From: Beijerinckiaceae bacterium
GTDB taxonomy: Bacteria; Pseudomonadota; Alphaproteobacteria; Rhizobiales; Beijerinckiaceae
Reading direction: 5' to 3'
Length of the DNA stretch: 35,039 bases
NCBI GenBank assembly: GCA_004298435.1
Contig: SCSF01000017.1
Location: 1 to 35,039 of the forward strand
Below, one piece after another: positions 7,606 through 15,591 of the stretch. Positions within the stretch are counted from its first letter, which is position 1. The number at the start of each line of letters is the position of its first letter. A program made the position numbers and the translations under genes. The notes under the pieces are model-generated. The model worked only from the letters and a program-made list of their open reading frames with translations. It did no database searches and was not told the origin of the DNA.

Positions 7606-8913
7606 TCAGGCCTTGGCAGCCTGCGCTTTAGCAAGCTCCGATGGCTTCTTGAGCCGCTCATTGATTATGGGCCGCAGGACAAAGTAGCCCAGCAACGCCG
7701 CGACCACATTCATCAGGCATCCCACCGTATAGACGATATGCCAACTGCCGGTCATGTGGGTCAACACGTTGCCGAACGGAACAAGCAAGGCGGCAACGCC
7801 CTTGGCGGTGTACATGATGCCGTAATTGACCGTCACATACTTGCGGCCGAAGGCGTCACCAACAGTCGCCGCGAACAGGCTGAAGATGTCGCCCCAGAAG
7901 AAAAACACGAACGCATCGGTAATGATGAACGAGATCGGCGTCGTTCCGATGAAGCCGAACGCTATGAGGGCTAGCGCCTCGATTCCGAAGGCGACGGCCA
8001 TCATGTTGGCGCGGCCGATATGGTCCGAAATCCAGCCGTTGATTGGTCGTCCAACACCATTGGCGATACTATGAAATGTCAGCGCCGCGACGATCGCCGG
8101 CGTGGTGATGCCGAAAAGCGTGACCATAGAATTCGCGATGTGACGTTCGTGCGCGATCGGTGAAAGCTGAGCGGCCGACATCAGGCCTCCGGCAGCCACC
8201 AGGAAGAACATCAGATACATGACCCAGAAGATCGGCGAACGAACCGCCTTTTGCGGAGGCACGTCCTCGCTGCCTTGCAGCGTCTTGATCTTGTCCATCG
8301 GCGGCATTTCATCGTGACGAGGCGCCCTGATGAAGTTCGACACAACGACGATGATGACGCCATAGATGATGGCGAACACCAGGAAGGTGTGCTCATAGCT
8401 GGTTGTCTTGATCATCTCGCGGATGGGCGCGATGGTGATCGCCGCGCCAGCGCCGAAGCCCGCTGCGGTCAGACCGCCACAAAGGCCGCGCTTGTCGGGG
8501 AACCATTTCAGCGCATTGCCGACGCAGGTGCCATAGACCGCGCCGCCGGCAAAGCCGCCTACCGCGCCGCCCAGGTACAGCATGCCGAGGCTGGTGGCAT
8601 GGGAATTAATGAACCACGCCAGAAAAGTGCCGACGCCGCCCGCCAATACCATCCAGCGTGGACCGATTTTGTCGACGATGTAGCCTTCGAACGGCACCAG
8701 CCAGGTTTCGCAAAGAATGAAGAGCGTGAAAGCGACCTGGATCTCCGCCTTCGACCATCCATGCGTATGCTGGATCGGCAGAACGAACAACGTCCAGCCA
8801 TATTGGAGGTTGGCGACCGATGCCATGCATACGATGCCGAGGATCAACTGGAGCCATCTGAATCCGCCAGATGACCCTCCCCTGGATGCTGTCGTTTGAG
8901 AAACACTGGACAT
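7606..8913 (-). CDS. Oxalate/formate antiporter family MFS transporter (OxlT-like)
   Basis: This 435-residue, 12-helix major facilitator belongs, as I read it, to the oxalate:formate antiporter family. Typical features are the N-terminal SVANLQYGWTLFVLPI segment, the loop FEGYIVDKIGPRWMVLAGG, VYGTCVGNALKWFPDKRGL between helices, and the second-half NGVGRPINGWISDHIGR. Members exchange oxalate for formate or carry other monocarboxylates, so the substrate is not settled by sequence alone. GGGGGA about 8 bases before the ATG at 8913 fixes the start. It is a single-gene unit with its own terminator. A link with the 2-hydroxyacid oxidation genes at the left end is only suggestive. Confidence 0.87.
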   Translation of the reverse strand: MSSVSQTTASRGGSSGGFRWLQLILGIVCMASVANLQYGWTLFVLPIQHTHGWSKAEIQVAFTLFILCETWLVPFEGYIVDKIGPRWMVLAGGVGTFLAWFINSHATSLGMLYLGGAVGGFAGGAVYGTCVGNALKWFPDKRGLCGGLTAAGFGAGAAITIAPIREMIKTTSYEHTFLVFAIIYGVIIVVVSNFIRAPRHDEMPPMDKIKTLQGSEDVPPQKAVRSPIFWVMYLMFFLVAAGGLMSAAQLSPIAHERHIANSMVTLFGITTPAIVAALTFHSIANGVGRPINGWISDHIGRANMMAVAFGIEALALIAFGFIGTTPISFIITDAFVFFFWGDIFSLFAATVGDAFGRKYVTVNYGIMYTAKGVAALLVPFGNVLTHMTGSWHIVYTVGCLMNVVAALLGYFVLRPIINERLKKPSELAKAQAAKA

Positions 8914-9111
8914 CTATTTCCCCCTAGGGTTGTGGGTTTATTATCGTTTTCCTTCCTCCCGGATGTGCCTTTGGCCTCCGCGAGGAAAAATCGGCGCTGC
9001 GATCTGGGGCGGTATACTAAATACCTGAACTCGGGTCACGCAACTCCCATTATGCCTATACGGAGATTTTTCGAAGACGTGAACATTTTTTCGCCATCTT
9101 AAAGCTGTGCC

Positions 9112-9137
9112 GCAGCCGCATTCCCTAATGCGGCTGC
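9112..9137. terminator. Inverted repeat after the histidine kinase stop
   Basis: A perfect 11-bp stem (9112-9122/9127-9137) with a 4-base loop lies 4 bp beyond the kinase stop codon at 9142-9144. No long T-tract follows on the minus strand, so it is a weak or Rho-assisted terminator or an mRNA-stabilising hairpin. Confidence 0.6.
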
Positions 9138-9141
9138 CCTC

Positions 9142-11823
9142 TCATGCCGAGAGAGGATCGCGCGAGAGAAGTCTTGCCGGTGGAAAAGAGACCTCCACCA
9201 GCGTTCCTTCGTTCTTGCGGCTCTTGATCGAGAAAAAAGCCCGGTTGGCTTCGACAAGCGCCTTGGTGAGGGGCAGTCCAAGCCCGGTTCCGGTCGTTTG
9301 CCGCGAGGTCGCGATCTGCCGGAAGGGCTCGAGAGCCGTCTCGATATCGCCCTCGGACATGCCGATGCCCGTGTCGCGAATGCGGATAACGGCCTCGCCG
9401 GAATCGGTCAGGGCGGTGGCGATGATCACCTGCCCGCCCGGCTCGTTGAACTTCACGGCATTGGACAAAAGGTTGAGGATAATTTGCCGAAGCGAGCGTT
9501 CGTCGGCCAGAATCTTCGGCAGACTGGGCGCCAGCGCCAGCCGCATGATCACCCGCTCGCGGTTGGCCTGCAATTGCATGATGCCGACGCATTCCGAGAT
9601 GATCTGATTGGAATCCACCGCGACGAAATCGAGATCCATCTTGCCCGCCTCGATCTTAGACAGATCGAGGAGATCGTTGACCAGGCTCATCACATGCGCG
9701 CCTGAGGAATGGATGTCCTTCACATAGTCGCGGTAGCGCTCATTCCCCATCGGGCCGAAACGCTCCTCCATGATGACCTCGGCAAAGCCGAGAATGGCAT
9801 TCAGAGGCGTGCGGATCTCGTGGCTGATTTTGGCGAGGAAGTCCGATTTCAATGCGCTTGCCCGCTCGGCCTCGCGCCGCGCGCCGTCGAGTTCGTGTTC
9901 GACCTTCTTCCAATGGGTCATGTCGCGCATCAGGGCGCAATATTTCGGCTCGGCATCCTTGTCAGAGGCAGAGCCGATGCGGCCAAGGGTCAGAAAGATG
10001 GGGATATCCCCGCCCTGCCGCGCCCGCCCGATGATTTCGCGCCCGTCGTTGAGGAGACTCGCCACGCGGTCCGATTGCAGCCCGGCGAAATAATCCTGCG
10101 CCTTTGCGCGGCTTTCCGGGGCAATGAGATCGGTGAAAGGCCGCCCCACCACATCGCTCTGATCATAGCCGAACAGCGCCTCACCCGAGCGATTCAGGGC
10201 AAGAATCGACCCTTGCGAATCAACGAGGGCAAGACCGTCTGTCGCCGTGTCGAGAATCGCGGTCAACTCGCTGGCTTCGGTTTTCAGCGCGCGGATTTCC
10301 GCATCGAGGCGGCTGCGCGCCTCGCTCTCCTCATCCTGACGCAAAGTGAAAAGCGTCGCGGGCAATCCTTCCCAATCGATTGTTTGCAAGCGCCCGCGCA
10401 CCGCCGCCTGGCCGCCGGAGGCTGTACGGAGGCCGATCAATTCGCTGCCGGGAACCGGCTCAAAAATTTTCTCCATCCCACCGGCGGCATGGAAGGCATC
10501 CGCGTCGGCATAGCCGAGAAAATCGAGCAGATAGCGGTTGGCGTAGATCGGCACATCGCTGCGGCTGATCAGAATGCCGAAGCCGAGCCTGTCGAAGATC
10601 AGCGGCGCGTGGCGGCCGAGGCTCGCCGCGATGGAGGCGTCATCCAGAAGTCCCCAGCCCTGCGGAGCGGTAAGCGGGGGGACATCCATTTCAGAGTCGG
10701 CCGGGCCAGCGCTTTCCTCGGAAAGAACGGTTGCGATCTCGCGAAAGGCTGTTTCTTCCTCATCGCTGAGCGGACCCGCCCCTACCCTCTGTCTTTCGAC
10801 AGAGGCTTCATCTGATGCTTCCGCCGGCGCCGATGCCTTCGGCGTCATCCCCGTCGGCCACAACCTTATGACGTTATCAGCGATCGGAGCCTCGGGCGCC
10901 AGGTCGCTCGCCGCGGGAGTCATCAGATCCCGTGGCTCGGCCGCCTTCAAACCCTCAAGCCTTATGACGCCGAAACCGCGATAGCCATCGAACTGCTGCT
11001 CCGGGGTGAAGGCTGGCAATGCACCGAGGCTCACGGGCACCGCAGCCGCAGCCCCGGCGATCGGCCAGAGCACATCGATGCCGCTGAAGGTATCCCGCTT
11101 CCCGAAAGCCTGACCGAGCGGACCATCGGGGACCCGCTCAAGATATTTCGCCACGTCGCCGAAGTCGCGCCCGAGGAGATCGGCTGCCGCGCCGCCGACC
11201 ACTTCTGCGAGCGGCGGCGTAATCTCGGTGATCTTGCCCGCGGCATCGGTGCGCCAGAGAAAACGAATGCTCTTCCGATCGACAAGTTTTGCCGCCAGCG
11301 CCCGCCGGATCTCGTCGAGAGATGTGGCCGGCGTTGCATCCGCGGCCGCTTCCGGGTGGAGCACAACCGTGTCGGCGATCTTCGGAGCCACTGGAGAAGC
11401 TGTGACAAGCGTCTGGCGCGGCGCTCTCGCGCCAAGCGCCGCCGCGATCAGCAGCGGCCCCTCCTGTCCAATGGCGTATTTCCGGCAGAGAAACGTAACG
11501 GTCTCAACCAGCGGCCCGAAGAAAAAGCGCAAGCGTTCGAGGCGTGGACCCGATTCGGTCGGCAGACTACGGGAAAGCTCGGCGAGGCGTTTGGCGCCGG
11601 GATCGCTGGTGTCGAAGAGACGCGCGGAAATCGAATCGATATCGGTGGCGCGAAATAACGCGAGCATCGGCTCGCTGGCGAAGAGGACACGCCCTCCCCG
11701 CCCGTCTTCCGCCGGCCGCGCCGCCAGCACTGGAAGATCTTCCGAACTTGAAAGGGAAAGCGCGCGAAGCGCTGTTTCAACATCCTCCCGGCCGATGCCG
11801 GGGTCCGAACAAAAAGCTATCAT
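9142..11823 (-). CDS. Multi-PAS sensor histidine kinase (PdhS/PleC-like)
   Basis: The 893-residue protein shows no clear transmembrane helix, so it is probably cytosolic. About four PAS-like segments precede the kinase core; the clearest is ILDTATDGLALVDSQGSIL followed by ALFGYDQSDVVGRPF. The HisKA domain holds the phospho-acceptor His668 in SHEIRTPLNAILGFAE, and the ATPase domain has the N box (around Asn788, NLLSNAVKFNE), DTGIGM (Asp817) and GTGLGLPLTKALV. The HisKA sequence, including EERFGPMGNERYRDYVKDIH, is close to PleC/DivJ/PdhS kinases that control DivK and the CtrA pathway. No receiver is attached and no partner is adjacent. An in-frame stop just upstream limits the start to about 11823. 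A CtrA-like box lies 61 bp upstream. Confidence 0.88.
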   Translation of the reverse strand: MIAFCSDPGIGREDVETALRALSLSSSEDLPVLAARPAEDGRGGRVLFASEPMLALFRATDIDSISARLFDTSDPGAKRLAELSRSLPTESGPRLERLRFFFGPLVETVTFLCRKYAIGQEGPLLIAAALGARAPRQTLVTASPVAPKIADTVVLHPEAAADATPATSLDEIRRALAAKLVDRKSIRFLWRTDAAGKITEITPPLAEVVGGAAADLLGRDFGDVAKYLERVPDGPLGQAFGKRDTFSGIDVLWPIAGAAAAVPVSLGALPAFTPEQQFDGYRGFGVIRLEGLKAAEPRDLMTPAASDLAPEAPIADNVIRLWPTGMTPKASAPAEASDEASVERQRVGAGPLSDEEETAFREIATVLSEESAGPADSEMDVPPLTAPQGWGLLDDASIAASLGRHAPLIFDRLGFGILISRSDVPIYANRYLLDFLGYADADAFHAAGGMEKIFEPVPGSELIGLRTASGGQAAVRGRLQTIDWEGLPATLFTLRQDEESEARSRLDAEIRALKTEASELTAILDTATDGLALVDSQGSILALNRSGEALFGYDQSDVVGRPFTDLIAPESRAKAQDYFAGLQSDRVASLLNDGREIIGRARQGGDIPIFLTLGRIGSASDKDAEPKYCALMRDMTHWKKVEHELDGARREAERASALKSDFLAKISHEIRTPLNAILGFAEVIMEERFGPMGNERYRDYVKDIHSSGAHVMSLVNDLLDLSKIEAGKMDLDFVAVDSNQIISECVGIMQLQANRERVIMRLALAPSLPKILADERSLRQIILNLLSNAVKFNEPGGQVIIATALTDSGEAVIRIRDTGIGMSEGDIETALEPFRQIATSRQTTGTGLGLPLTKALVEANRAFFSIKSRKNEGTLVEVSFPPARLLSRDPLSA

Positions 11824-11883
11824 AGCGGCTGAGGCTTTCTTCCCGTCGCATCAGATGGCCCCCCTCCGCCGCCACGGATAGCC

Positions 11884-11898
11884 TTAATGAATACCTAA
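11884..11898 (-). promoter_or_regulatory. CtrA-like half-degenerate box upstream of the kinase gene
   Basis: On the plus strand the sequence is TTAA-N7-CTAA, which read from the minus strand is TTAG-N7-TTAA. It is one base off the CtrA consensus TTAA-N7-TTAA and lies 61-75 bp upstream of the kinase start. Matches with one mismatch are expected by chance in a window this size, so this is weak alone. Confidence 0.3.
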
Positions 11899-12253
11899 TG
11901 GCAGCCGCAGACCTGAGTCTATAAGCCCAGGAGTTTTCCAATCTATTTGATCGATTCATGCTTAATGGGATTCGCGCAGCGCGGCAAACGAACGCGCCCC
12001 GCTCGCAAAGCGCGTGAACAAGCATTGCGACATTCATCGTATAAGTTGTTGAAATTATGGAAAAGCCTATCTGTTTCCGGGATGGGACGGGCCACGACGC
12101 CGATGGTTAACGATGCGATAAGCCCGGTTTCTCGATGCAACGGACAGCCGCACGGCCAGCCGATGAGTCGGTCCCGGATTCAGCATAACGCCGGGATGAT
12201 TCGGCCGCCCACGACAGCCAGGGCGACGCTTTATCCCCGCCCCTTGCAAGGCC
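11899..12253. other. Gene-free interval between the kinase and tRNA-His
   Basis: About 475 bases (11824-12298) separate the kinase start from tRNA-His. Short open frames on both strands (for example 11943-12140 and 11947-12279) show no recognisable protein features. The notable element is a perfect 16-bp palindrome at 12244-12259 that overlaps the likely -35 region of tRNA-His. I see nothing else I can support. Confidence 0.5.
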
Positions 12254-12282
12254 TTGCAATAAACGAACGATCCACTTAGTTT
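12254..12282 (+). promoter_or_regulatory. Probable tRNA-His promoter
   Basis: TTGCAA at 12254-12259 and TAGTTT (12277-12282) or TTAGTT (12276-12281) are spaced by 16-17 bp and would start transcription about 10 bases before the tRNA. The -35 hexamer forms the right end of a 16-bp perfect palindrome (12244-12259). Confidence 0.42.
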
Positions 12283-12298
12283 CCGCCGCACACGACAG

Positions 12299-12375
12299 GC
12301 CGCCATAGCTCAGTTGGTTAGAGCGCTAGATTGTGGATCTAGAGGTCCCCCGTTCGAGCCGGGGTGGCGGTACCA
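12299..12375 (+). tRNA. tRNA-His (GTG)
   Basis: A full cloverleaf can be folded, with a 7-bp acceptor (GCCGCCA with TGGCGGT), D arm, anticodon loop TTGTGGA giving anticodon GTG, and a T arm with GTTCGAG. The CCA end is encoded at 12373-12375. The acceptor has G1:U72 and discriminator A73. This is the unusual alphaproteobacterial form that dispenses with the G-1:C73 identity pair used elsewhere. Confidence 0.97.
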
Positions 12376-12493
12376 TGAATATCAACTCAGCTTGATGCCG
12401 AGCTCCCCCATTTGTGGGAGGCTGCTCACGAAAAATTGCAGCGTTTTCAGACGTCTTCCTGCGCTACATTAACGTCCAGACAAAGATGCGGGG

Positions 12494-12536
12494 CGTGTCG
12501 CGGATTGCTCGTGAACGAGCTCGCGGCGCGTTTTTT
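12494..12536 (+). terminator. Strong terminator between tRNA-His and the MFS gene
   Basis: A 9-bp outer stem (12494-12502/12522-12530, two G-U pairs) and a 5-bp inner stem (12507-12511/12516-12520, TGAA loop) are followed by six T residues. It ends the tRNA-His transcript about 160 bases past the tRNA. It lies only 38 bp before the ATG of the next gene, so it could also act as an attenuator for read-through. Confidence 0.85.
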
Positions 12537-12574
12537 ATGTGTCCCCGGCTTCACCCAACGGACCTTTAAGACTG

Positions 12575-13789
12575 ATGCAAGCACAGATTGAAGCGCCTTA
12601 TCGCTCCGATACAGGCGAGACGACCCTATTCGCTATGCTGGTGGCGCTGAGCTTCACGCATATGCTGAACGATACCGTTCAATCGCTGCTTCCGGCCATT
12701 TATCCGATCATCAAAGCCTCTTACGGACTCGATTTCGGCCAGATCGGGCTCATTACGCTGTCCTTTCAGATCACCGCCTCGCTGCTGCAACCTTTCGTCG
12801 GCATCTACACCGACCGCTATCCACGCCCCTATTCACTGGCCATCGGCATGGGTGCGACGCTTGTCGGCCTCTTGCTCCTCTCTGTCGCGACTCATTTTTC
12901 CATGCTGCTCGTGGCGGCGGCGCTCGTCGGTGTCGGTTCCTCCGTGTTTCATCCCGAGGCGTCGCGCGTCGCTCGCATGGCGTCCGGCGGACAGCACGGG
13001 TTAGCGCAATCCCTGTTCCAGGTCGGTGGAAGTCTCGGCACCGCGATGGGTCCGTTGCTGGCGGCTTTCGTCGTTGCGCCGCATGGCCAGAAGTCGCTCG
13101 CCTTTCTGGCGCTCGTGCCACTCGTCGCAATGATGGTTCTGTTCAGGGTCGGCACCTGGTATGCGCAACAACTGGCGGCGAAAAAGCCCCGGCGTGCGCG
13201 CGCAATATATCTCGAGGGGCTCGAACGCCGGCACGTCATTGCCGCGGTCATTATTCTGCTCGCGCTGGTCTTCTCGAAGTTCGTCTATCTTGCGAGCATC
13301 GGCAGCTATTACACCTTCTATCTCATTCAGAAGTTCGGCGTCTCCGTGCCGCACGCGCAAATCCTGCTGTTTGTCTTCCTCGCCTCATCGGCGATCGGCA
13401 CGCTTTTCGGTGGTCCGCTCGGTGATCGCATCGGGCGGCGATCCGTCATCTTCGGCTCGATCTTCGGCGTGCTGCCATTCACGCTGGCGTTGCCCTTCGC
13501 GAATCTTTTCTACACTGTCGTTTTGTCGGTGATCATCGGGCTGATCCTGTCATCCGCCTTCGCCTCCATTCTCGTCTATGCGCAGGAATTGCTGCCGGGG
13601 CGTGTCGGCATGGTTGCGGGCCTGTTCTTCGGTCTCGCCTTCGGCATTGGCGGTCTGGGCGCCGCCTTGCTTGGCGTTCTCGCTGACAGCACGAGCATTG
13701 AATATGTCTACCGGCTCACTTCGTTTTTGCCGGCGATCGGGCTCTTTGCTTATTTCCTGCCGAGGATAGAGCCATACCGGGGCGCATAA
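12575..13789 (+). CDS. MFS transporter, Fsr (fosmidomycin-resistance) type
   Basis: This 404-residue, 12-helix transporter resembles the Fsr family: SFTHMLNDTVQSLLPAIYP in helix 1, GLDFGQIGLITLSFQ, the FHPEASRVARMASGGQHGLA segment and FQVGGSLGTAMGPLLAA. Fsr proteins export fosmidomycin and other small compounds; the natural substrate here is unknown. The frame can start at a GTG at 12539, but that codon abuts the T-tract of a terminator, so the ATG at 12575 is preferred although its ribosome site is weak (GGACC nearby). The second half keeps GDRIGRRSVIFGSI. No neighbour suggests a pathway. Confidence 0.88.
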   Translation: MQAQIEAPYRSDTGETTLFAMLVALSFTHMLNDTVQSLLPAIYPIIKASYGLDFGQIGLITLSFQITASLLQPFVGIYTDRYPRPYSLAIGMGATLVGLLLLSVATHFSMLLVAAALVGVGSSVFHPEASRVARMASGGQHGLAQSLFQVGGSLGTAMGPLLAAFVVAPHGQKSLAFLALVPLVAMMVLFRVGTWYAQQLAAKKPRRARAIYLEGLERRHVIAAVIILLALVFSKFVYLASIGSYYTFYLIQKFGVSVPHAQILLFVFLASSAIGTLFGGPLGDRIGRRSVIFGSIFGVLPFTLALPFANLFYTVVLSVIIGLILSSAFASILVYAQELLPGRVGMVAGLFFGLAFGIGGLGAALLGVLADSTSIEYVYRLTSFLPAIGLFAYFLPRIEPYRGA

Positions 13790-13854
13790 AGCGTTTTCAC
13801 GCGGAAAACAGGGCTTCGGGTCTGGTGCTGTCAGAACCGGAAGCTGTGGGTCAT

Positions 13855-13935
13855 GTCGCGTTCGACGTTGCCAAAGTTGCCGTTCCACACATGGAGCCGG
13901 GCAGCACGAGCATCAACATAGCGTCGGGACGGTCC
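13855..13935 (+). pseudogene. Possible short-chain dehydrogenase remnant
   Basis: In the frame of 13855 the translation includes VAFDVAKVAVPHMEPGS, then TSINIASGRS. This resembles the LTKAAVPHMKPGSSIINTSS segment of YghA-like short-chain dehydrogenases around the strand before the catalytic Ser. No start codon, Rossmann motif or catalytic YxxxK is present and the similarity covers about 27 residues. It is either a decayed fragment or a coincidence. Confidence 0.3.
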
Positions 13936-13947
13936 AATGACTCCGCG

Positions 13948-14184
13948 CTAGAGCCAGTGCTTGACGCCGCCATGGTAATTGCAGGTGCCCCAGACGTGAT
14001 GTGAGAAACTTTGCGAGCCATCCTTGCAAATAGCGACAGCACCTGGAAGGACGTGATCCGACCATTCCGGTCTATGAATGCGCAAACCATCGGAGTTCAA
14101 GTAATATCGGGCGGGACCAATCGAGAGCCCGATAACGATGGCTGCTGCGCCGAGTATAATCCCTAGCCAGGAATTCATTCGCAT
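13948..14184 (-). CDS. Small membrane-anchored or secreted protein, DUF3761-like
   Basis: The 78-residue product begins with a hydrophobic helix (LGIILGAAAIVIGLSIGP) that may be a signal peptide or anchor. It ends with ICKDGSQSFSHHVWGTC and then NYHGGVKHWL. The pattern C-x-D-G-x-x-S-F-S-x-H-x-x-G-T-C-x-x-H-G-G-V is the hallmark I associate with DUF3761 domains, small secreted modules of unknown function. The pair of cysteines could form a disulfide outside the cytoplasm. The start may be the first ATG (14184) or the ATG two codons later. It is isolated and convergent with the MFS gene. Confidence 0.65.
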   Translation of the reverse strand: MRMNSWLGIILGAAAIVIGLSIGPARYYLNSDGLRIHRPEWSDHVLPGAVAICKDGSQSFSHHVWGTCNYHGGVKHWL

Positions 14185-14274
14185 ATACGCGATAATCCGC
14201 CCACAGACGCATCTTGCAAGCCGGGAATCGGATCAATGTTAGTGCGGGATTACGATGCCAGCTCGAGACTTGCG

Positions 14275-15384
14275 TTAATCCCGCACAGAGCCGACGATGC
14301 CGCGGCTCGTCACGAGAATCCAGCCACCGTTCTTGCGCTCGATCGACTCAACCCTGCCGGCGCCCGGAATCGGATCGCCGCGCGCGACCTCGAAGGTGCC
14401 TTGCGGCCCCTCGATGAGAGCGACACCGCGATAGACATCGCGAACAACCCAGTCGACCAGAAGCTTCGGCGCTTTTTTCGGCTGCATCGCCGCAGTCGCG
14501 GCCTGATGGTTTTTCGACGAAGCCGTGCTTGTCTGCGCCGATGCGACTTTCACATGAGATGTTGCTGCGCGTGCTATCGAGCCCGTGGTCGTTGCAGAGT
14601 CAACGTGCTCGTTGCGGCTCACCCTCTCATTCGGCTTTTGCAACTTCGCCTGCTCACGCTGCAACCGCTCGACCTTCGCGCCAAGCTGCGCAATCGAGCT
14701 GTTCGTTTGCGTCTTGATCGAATCGATGCTGGCCCTCAGCGCATCCAGGCTCTTCTTCATCTCGCGCACTTCGTCGGATGACGACGCCTTGGCGGCGACG
14801 CGCAAGCCTTCCACGCGGGTCTGGAGCGCGTGGATCTGTTCTCCGAATTTCTTGCTCAGACGGTGAACCTCGGCTTGATTGGCATAGGCGGCGTGGATTG
14901 GTTTTGGCGCTGTGATTGCCGCGGTGGCGGAATGCGACGGCGCCGCTGCGCCAAAGAACTGTCCGCCTGTCGCCACGCCGAAACCGAAAAGACAAAAGGC
15001 GAGCGCGGCCGGGATGCCATATTTCATCCAGTTCCTGTTTTGACGGCTGCTGGCGCGCGCGGCAGTAAAGCTCGACGCCGCTCCATCTTTCGCCATATGC
15101 GGCGCATCCGCTTGCGTGCCATCGGTGTCGCGCGTCACCGGCGAAAGCAGGATGAGCGAAGAGCCCGGCTTCTTGATTTCGGCAGCACCCTTTGCAGCAT
15201 CGGGGGTTGGCTCGCTGTGCGCCGCGGATCCCTGCACTGACGCTGCTTCGGCCGCGTTCGCCTCGCTGGAGGCTGCGTTCCCAGCGGCTTCGCCGGCTGT
15301 CGACAATTTGTCGGAACCCGCATCGGCGGCGTCGGATTTGCCGGCATTCTGATCCGAAGGGTTGATTTCCTTTGAAGAGTCCAT
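14275..15384 (-). CDS. Single-pass membrane protein with coiled coil and C-terminal beta domain, function unknown
   Basis: The 369-residue protein has a long low-complexity Ala/Glu/Ser-rich N-terminus (about 1-115), one transmembrane helix in the PAALAFCLFGFGVATGGQFF region, a coiled coil (about residues 165-250, with EVREMKKSLDALRASIDSIK) and a linker rich in Ser, Thr and Ala. A conserved-looking C-terminal domain starts at LLVDWVVRDVYRGVALIEG and includes RGDPIPGAGRVESIER. The topology is probably cytoplasmic N-terminus and periplasmic coiled coil. I recall similar hypothetical proteins in Hyphomicrobiales but no assigned function. Two CtrA-type boxes lie 22-70 bp upstream of the start, so cell-cycle or envelope-related timing is a plausible inference. 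The ribosome site is weak. Confidence 0.72.
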   Translation of the reverse strand: MDSSKEINPSDQNAGKSDAADAGSDKLSTAGEAAGNAASSEANAAEAASVQGSAAHSEPTPDAAKGAAEIKKPGSSLILLSPVTRDTDGTQADAPHMAKDGAASSFTAARASSRQNRNWMKYGIPAALAFCLFGFGVATGGQFFGAAAPSHSATAAITAPKPIHAAYANQAEVHRLSKKFGEQIHALQTRVEGLRVAAKASSSDEVREMKKSLDALRASIDSIKTQTNSSIAQLGAKVERLQREQAKLQKPNERVSRNEHVDSATTTGSIARAATSHVKVASAQTSTASSKNHQAATAAMQPKKAPKLLVDWVVRDVYRGVALIEGPQGTFEVARGDPIPGAGRVESIERKNGGWILVTSRGIVGSVRD

Positions 15385-15405
15385 GGCGCGACACCCACCG
15401 CAGGG

Positions 15406-15454
15406 TTAAATTCAGGTTAGCAGTTTGCGATCTATTTTGTTAACAGCATGTTAA
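15406..15454 (-). promoter_or_regulatory. Two CtrA-type boxes upstream of the coiled-coil membrane protein
   Basis: A perfect TTAA-N7-TTAA lies at 15440-15454 and a one-mismatch copy TTAA-N7-TTAG at 15406-15420. Their starts are 34 bp apart. They lie 22-70 bp upstream of the minus-strand start at 15384, where CtrA commonly acts. The perfect site is rare in GC-rich DNA. Confidence 0.6.
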
Positions 15455-15457
15455 AAC

Positions 15458-15529
15458 TGCGCCAATTTGGGGCGCACGCAAGGCTTTCGCCGGGCGAAAT
15501 CCGCACTCCGCGGATCCTGTCGCGCAGGA
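15458..15529 (+). other. Four consecutive hairpins in the mtnA leader
   Basis: Adjacent inverted repeats fill this stretch: 15458-15463/15471-15476, 15485-15491/15493-15499, 15500-15504/15510-15514 and 15515-15519/15525-15529. Some have very short loops, so not all can form as drawn. They lie 63-134 bp upstream of the mtnA start. I do not recognise a known riboswitch, and no T-tract follows. Confidence 0.35.
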
Positions 15530-15591
15530 CGCTGCGACGCTTCATATATTTCAACTTGCACCTGAACTATGACTGAACAAAGGATTGGCGC

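Noticed and set aside
9709..10815. 368-codon open frame antisense to the histidine kinase
   Set aside because: No protein features, and it lies wholly inside a well-supported kinase gene.
11943..12279. Overlapping small frames on both strands before tRNA-His
   Set aside because: Neither looks like a protein or has a ribosome site.
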